A stretch of 64,000 bases of DNA, taken from contig CAMCVP010000002.1 of assembly GCA_945881835.1 (NCBI GenBank), positions 1-64,000 of the forward strand, given 5' to 3'. Under the pieces are notes generated by a model, which did no database searches, was not told the DNA's origin, and saw only the letters and a list, made by a program, of their open reading frames with translations. Numbering within the stretch: the first letter of the stretch is position 1; the number at the start of each line of letters is the position of its first letter. Shown here in pieces: positions 63,666-64,000 of the stretch. This stretch comes from Chryseobacterium gleum (GTDB lineage Bacteria; Bacteroidota; Bacteroidia; Flavobacteriales_D; Sanyastnellaceae). The position numbers and the translations under genes are program-made.

Positions 63666-64000
63666 ATGAAAAACATAAGGAATTTTTGCATCATTGCACA
63701 CATCGATCACGGGAAATCTACCCTTGCAGACAGAATGTTGCAAATAACCAAAACCATTGAAGATCGCAAGATGGTTGCGCAAGCGCTCGACGATATGGAT
63801 CTTGAGCGCGAGAAGGGAATTACCATTAAGGCGCACGCGATTCAAATGTTGCACAAAGTGGGTAACGAGCAATTCGTTTTGAATTTGATCGACACTCCTG
63901 GTCACGTTGACTTTTCTTATGAAGTTTCTCGCGCCATTGCTTCGTGCGAAGGCGCCATTCTTATCGTAGACGCTTCACAAGGAATTCAAGCGCAAACGAT
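63666..64000 (+). CDS. lepA: Elongation factor 4 (3' partial)
   Basis: The first ~111 codons: [20 protein letters not shown] (P-loop), [13 protein letters not shown] (G2), [12 protein letters not shown] (G3). The start matches LepA rather than EF-G or TypA. The gene runs off the right edge. It is a ribosome-associated GTPase. Confidence 0.95.
   Translation, partial: MKNIRNFCIIAHIDHGKSTLADRMLQITKTIEDRKMVAQALDDMDLEREKGITIKAHAIQMLHKVGNEQFVLNLIDTPGHVDFSYEVSRAIASCEGAILIVDASQGIQAQT

Noticed and set aside
63555-63905. N-terminal extension of the M43 peptidase across lepA
   Set aside because: It is antisense to the conserved lepA GTPase domain; the ATG at 63554 gives a proper signal peptide.
1-64000. 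CRISPR array
   Set aside because: No regularly spaced 24-40 bp repeats with unique spacers were seen; the arrays at 55973 and 58571 have units far too short.

Overview
The window looks like a Bacteroidota chromosome, probably Flavobacteriales. Supporting signs are many secreted proteins ending in type IX secretion (T9SS) C-terminal sorting domains (NPxxN/GxY endings), TAnnTTTG-type -7 promoter boxes, a SusC-like TonB receptor, an AT-rich accessory part and core genes (alaS, tdk, acs, dxs, lepA) of flavobacterial type. I cannot name the genus. Both ends are cut: an RHS-family gene enters from the left and lepA leaves to the right.

Layout. 1-5.3 kb: the 3' part of a large RHS/YD-repeat protein with an AT-rich exchanged tip, an overlapping three-helix membrane protein (candidate immunity protein) and a coiled-coil, two-helix membrane protein. 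5.4-8.3 kb: a gene remnant, then a compact four-gene signalling cassette (104-aa protein with a CPPxC tail, 7-TM protein, HisKA_3-type kinase, LuxR-type response regulator). 8.3-28 kb: an accessory/defence region. It holds tRNA 3'-end fragments acting as direct repeats, an AbiEi/AbiEii pair, a trypsin-like protease, small zinc-ribbon and membrane proteins, a T9SS operon with a metallopeptidase, a toxin/antitoxin/SecB-like triple, a proteasome-like Ntn hydrolase, further coiled-coil membrane proteins, a RelA/SpoT-type synthetase with a 1-bp-spaced partner, and a DUF4062 protein. A 237-bp repeat occurs twice, each time between a toxin-antitoxin operon and a hydrolase gene.

28-44 kb: a second copy of the four-gene cassette (minus strand, 35.1-37.5 kb) flanked on both sides by paralogous two-gene operons for giant secreted proteins (beta-propeller, beta-helix, helical region, sorting domain; 1715 and 1730 aa) plus a ~300-aa sorting-domain protein. 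Intergenic dyads of the form TACGn-N6-nCGTA lie in front of both cassettes, in front of these secreted-protein operons (one copy degenerate), and inside both long repeats. My leading hypothesis is a duplicated two-component system that controls giant surface proteins through this dyad.

44-64 kb: mostly ordinary core genes: an AlbA/Schlafen-type regulator, acs (with an in-frame 36-bp minisatellite), a T9SS protein, a photolyase/TIGR03643/MerR/M23 group, alaS, tdk, a TonB receptor, an alpha/beta hydrolase, dxs, an M43-type secreted peptidase and lepA. Several gaps here carry short tandem repeats of a style shared across the window. All family calls are by eye from translated sequence; no database search was possible.
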